In this document: positions 63,087 to 64,000 of the stretch, piece by piece
How positions within the stretch are numbered: position 1 is the stretch's first letter
Layout of the letters: each line of letters starts with the position of its first letter
Assembly (NCBI GenBank): GCA_963766505.1
Contig: CAVYAL010000010.1
Coordinates: 124,001-188,000 of the forward strand
Direction of reading: 5' to 3'
Origin: DATIRA01 sp963766505
Lineage (GTDB): Bacteria; Pseudomonadota; Gammaproteobacteria; Steroidobacterales; Steroidobacteraceae
Length of the DNA stretch: 64,000 nt
Position numbers and translations under genes: made by a program
Notes under the pieces: generated by a model
Databases searched by the model: none
Told to the model about the DNA's origin: nothing
The model's input: the letters and a program-made list of their open reading frames with translations, nothing else

Positions 63087-64000
63087 TCAGGCGGCCTCCG
63101 CCGTCGAGGACTGCGGAGCCTCGAGCGAAGCCCGCACCAGTGCAAGCTGCGTTTCGGGAGACGTCGCCTGCAGTGCTTTGCTGAGGAAAGCCTGTGCGTC
63201 GGGTCGTCCCCGGAAGTACCAGTTCAAGTGCTTACGCGCGATTCTGACCCCCGCTTCCACGCCGTAGAAGACGTATAAATCGCGCAGATGCGCGAGGATC
63301 ATATCACGCAGTTCCTCGCCGGTCGGCGGTGCAGGGACGAGCCCACCGTCGAGTGCAGCCCGCACTTCGCGAAAGATCCAGGGCCTGCCCTGCGCGGCCC
63401 GGCCGATCATCACGCCGTCGGCGCCGGTCTGCTCGAGTACCGCCATCGCCTTGCACGCGGAATCGATGTCGCCATTGGCGAACACCGGCATCCGGACCGC
63501 GGCCTTGATGGCACGGATCGTCTCGTACTCGGCCTCGCCCGTGAAGCGGCAGGCGCGGGTGCGACCGTGCACCGCGAGCGCGCTGATGCCGCAGTCCTCG
63601 GCGATCCGGGCGATCGCGACGCCGTTGCGCCGATCCGCCGACCAGCCCGTGCGGATCTTCAGCGTCACCGGTACCGTCACCGCACGCACCGTCGCGGCGA
63701 GGATGTCCGCGACCAGCGATTCGTCGCGCAGCAGGGCCGACCCGGCGTCCTTGCGACAGACCTTCTTGGCTGGACAGCCCATATTGATGTCGATGATCTC
63801 CGCACCCGCATCGACGTTGCGGCGTGCCGCGAGCGCGACGGTGCCGGCATCGCCGCCTGCGATCTGCACGATTCGCGGCCCGGGCTCGTCGGAGTGGTCG
63901 CGCCGCCGGCGCGACTCGGCTGTTTCCCAGAGCCGCGGGTCAGCGGAGATCATCTCGCCGGCGGCGAGCGCAGCCCCGTAGCGGCGGCACAGCCGGCGAA
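63087..64000 (-). CDS. dusB: tRNA-dihydrouridine synthase B, N-terminus cut by window edge
   Basis: The frame continues past 64000, so roughly the first 35 residues are missing; the visible part begins RRLCRRYGAALAAGEMISADPRLW. FMN enzyme that reduces uridine to dihydrouridine in tRNA. Motifs: DINMGCPAKKVCRKDAGSALLRDE with the catalytic cysteine in KKVCRKDAGSALL, HGRTRACRFTGEAEYETIRAIK, FANGDIDSACKA, VMIGRAAQGRPWIF, ARKHLNWYFRG. First gene of dusB-fis-purH-purD. Confidence 0.96.
   Translation of the reverse strand, partial: RRLCRRYGAALAAGEMISADPRLWETAESRRRRDHSDEPGPRIVQIAGGDAGTVALAARRNVDAGAEIIDINMGCPAKKVCRKDAGSALLRDESLVADILAATVRAVTVPVTLKIRTGWSADRRNGVAIARIAEDCGISALAVHGRTRACRFTGEAEYETIRAIKAAVRMPVFANGDIDSACKAMAVLEQTGADGVMIGRAAQGRPWIFREVRAALDGGLVPAPPTGEELRDMILAHLRDLYVFYGVEAGVRIARKHLNWYFRGRPDAQAFLSKALQATSPETQLALVRASLEAPQSSTAEAA

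Overview
The window is about 64 kb of very GC-rich DNA from a gammaproteobacterium. The evidence is conserved gene order and gammaproteobacterial families: dusB-fis-purH-purD, rhlB divergent from trxA-rho, GreB, AvtA, a YigB-like phosphatase, ArfB and a membrane PlsB. The genus cannot be fixed from this sequence alone. Coding density is high, genes run on both strands, and antisense frames are long because of the base composition. I see no tRNA, rRNA, insertion sequence, CRISPR array or integrase. LAYOUT: 1-4.5 kb holds a cut zinc-ribbon membrane protein, a short secretin-like protein, a threonine-aldolase-like PLP enzyme, an acetyltransferase and a periplasmic thioredoxin-fold lipoprotein. 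4.6-8.5 kb is a histidine-degradation operon, hutU-hutI-hutG, without hutH. 8.5-10.6 kb has small conserved proteins, a cytochrome c and a CBS-domain protein. 10.7-16.4 kb is a tandem double-length UvrA-like protein broken by a one-base frame change. 16.3-24.6 kb has a ClC channel, avtA, a HAD phosphatase, two adjacent proteins of unknown function, a Nudix hydrolase and an aldehyde dehydrogenase. 24.7-26.8 kb is a UvrD/Rep-type helicase behind a good LexA operator. 26.9-28.7 kb has two paralogous glycine-rich RRM proteins and a half-size GDT1-type transporter. 28.8-34 kb is a polyamine-centred block (speA, a sulfurtransferase, a GST, homospermidine synthase). 34-35.7 kb has greB, a candidate small RNA with a textbook terminator, and a methyltransferase. 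35.8-41.2 kb is an envelope group: a frame-broken M13 peptidase, LemA, two TPM-domain proteins and an L,D-transpeptidase. 41.3-43.3 kb is a solitary contractile-tail-sheath protein, followed by convergent 5-oxoprolinase (to 46.6 kb). 46.8-56.3 kb has an alpha/beta hydrolase, a methyltransferase, plsB, arfB, mscS, cysQ, a YrfG-like nucleotidase and rhlB. 56.6-58.4 kb is trxA-rho. The end (58.4-64 kb) has a DMT transporter, a lipoprotein, and purD, purH, fis and dusB (cut). HOW THE GENES WORK TOGETHER: hutU-hutI-hutG take urocanate to glutamate and formamide. SpeA makes agmatine, and homospermidine synthase uses putrescine, so the two imply a homospermidine-type polyamine pool; the agmatine-to-putrescine step is not in the window. 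The UvrD-like helicase and perhaps the tandem UvrA belong to DNA damage responses. PurH/PurD, Fis and DusB form a growth-linked operon. The main points for a second look are the lone tail-sheath gene, the LexA-controlled helicase, the small-RNA candidate at 34.8 kb, and single-base frame breaks in two otherwise intact genes.
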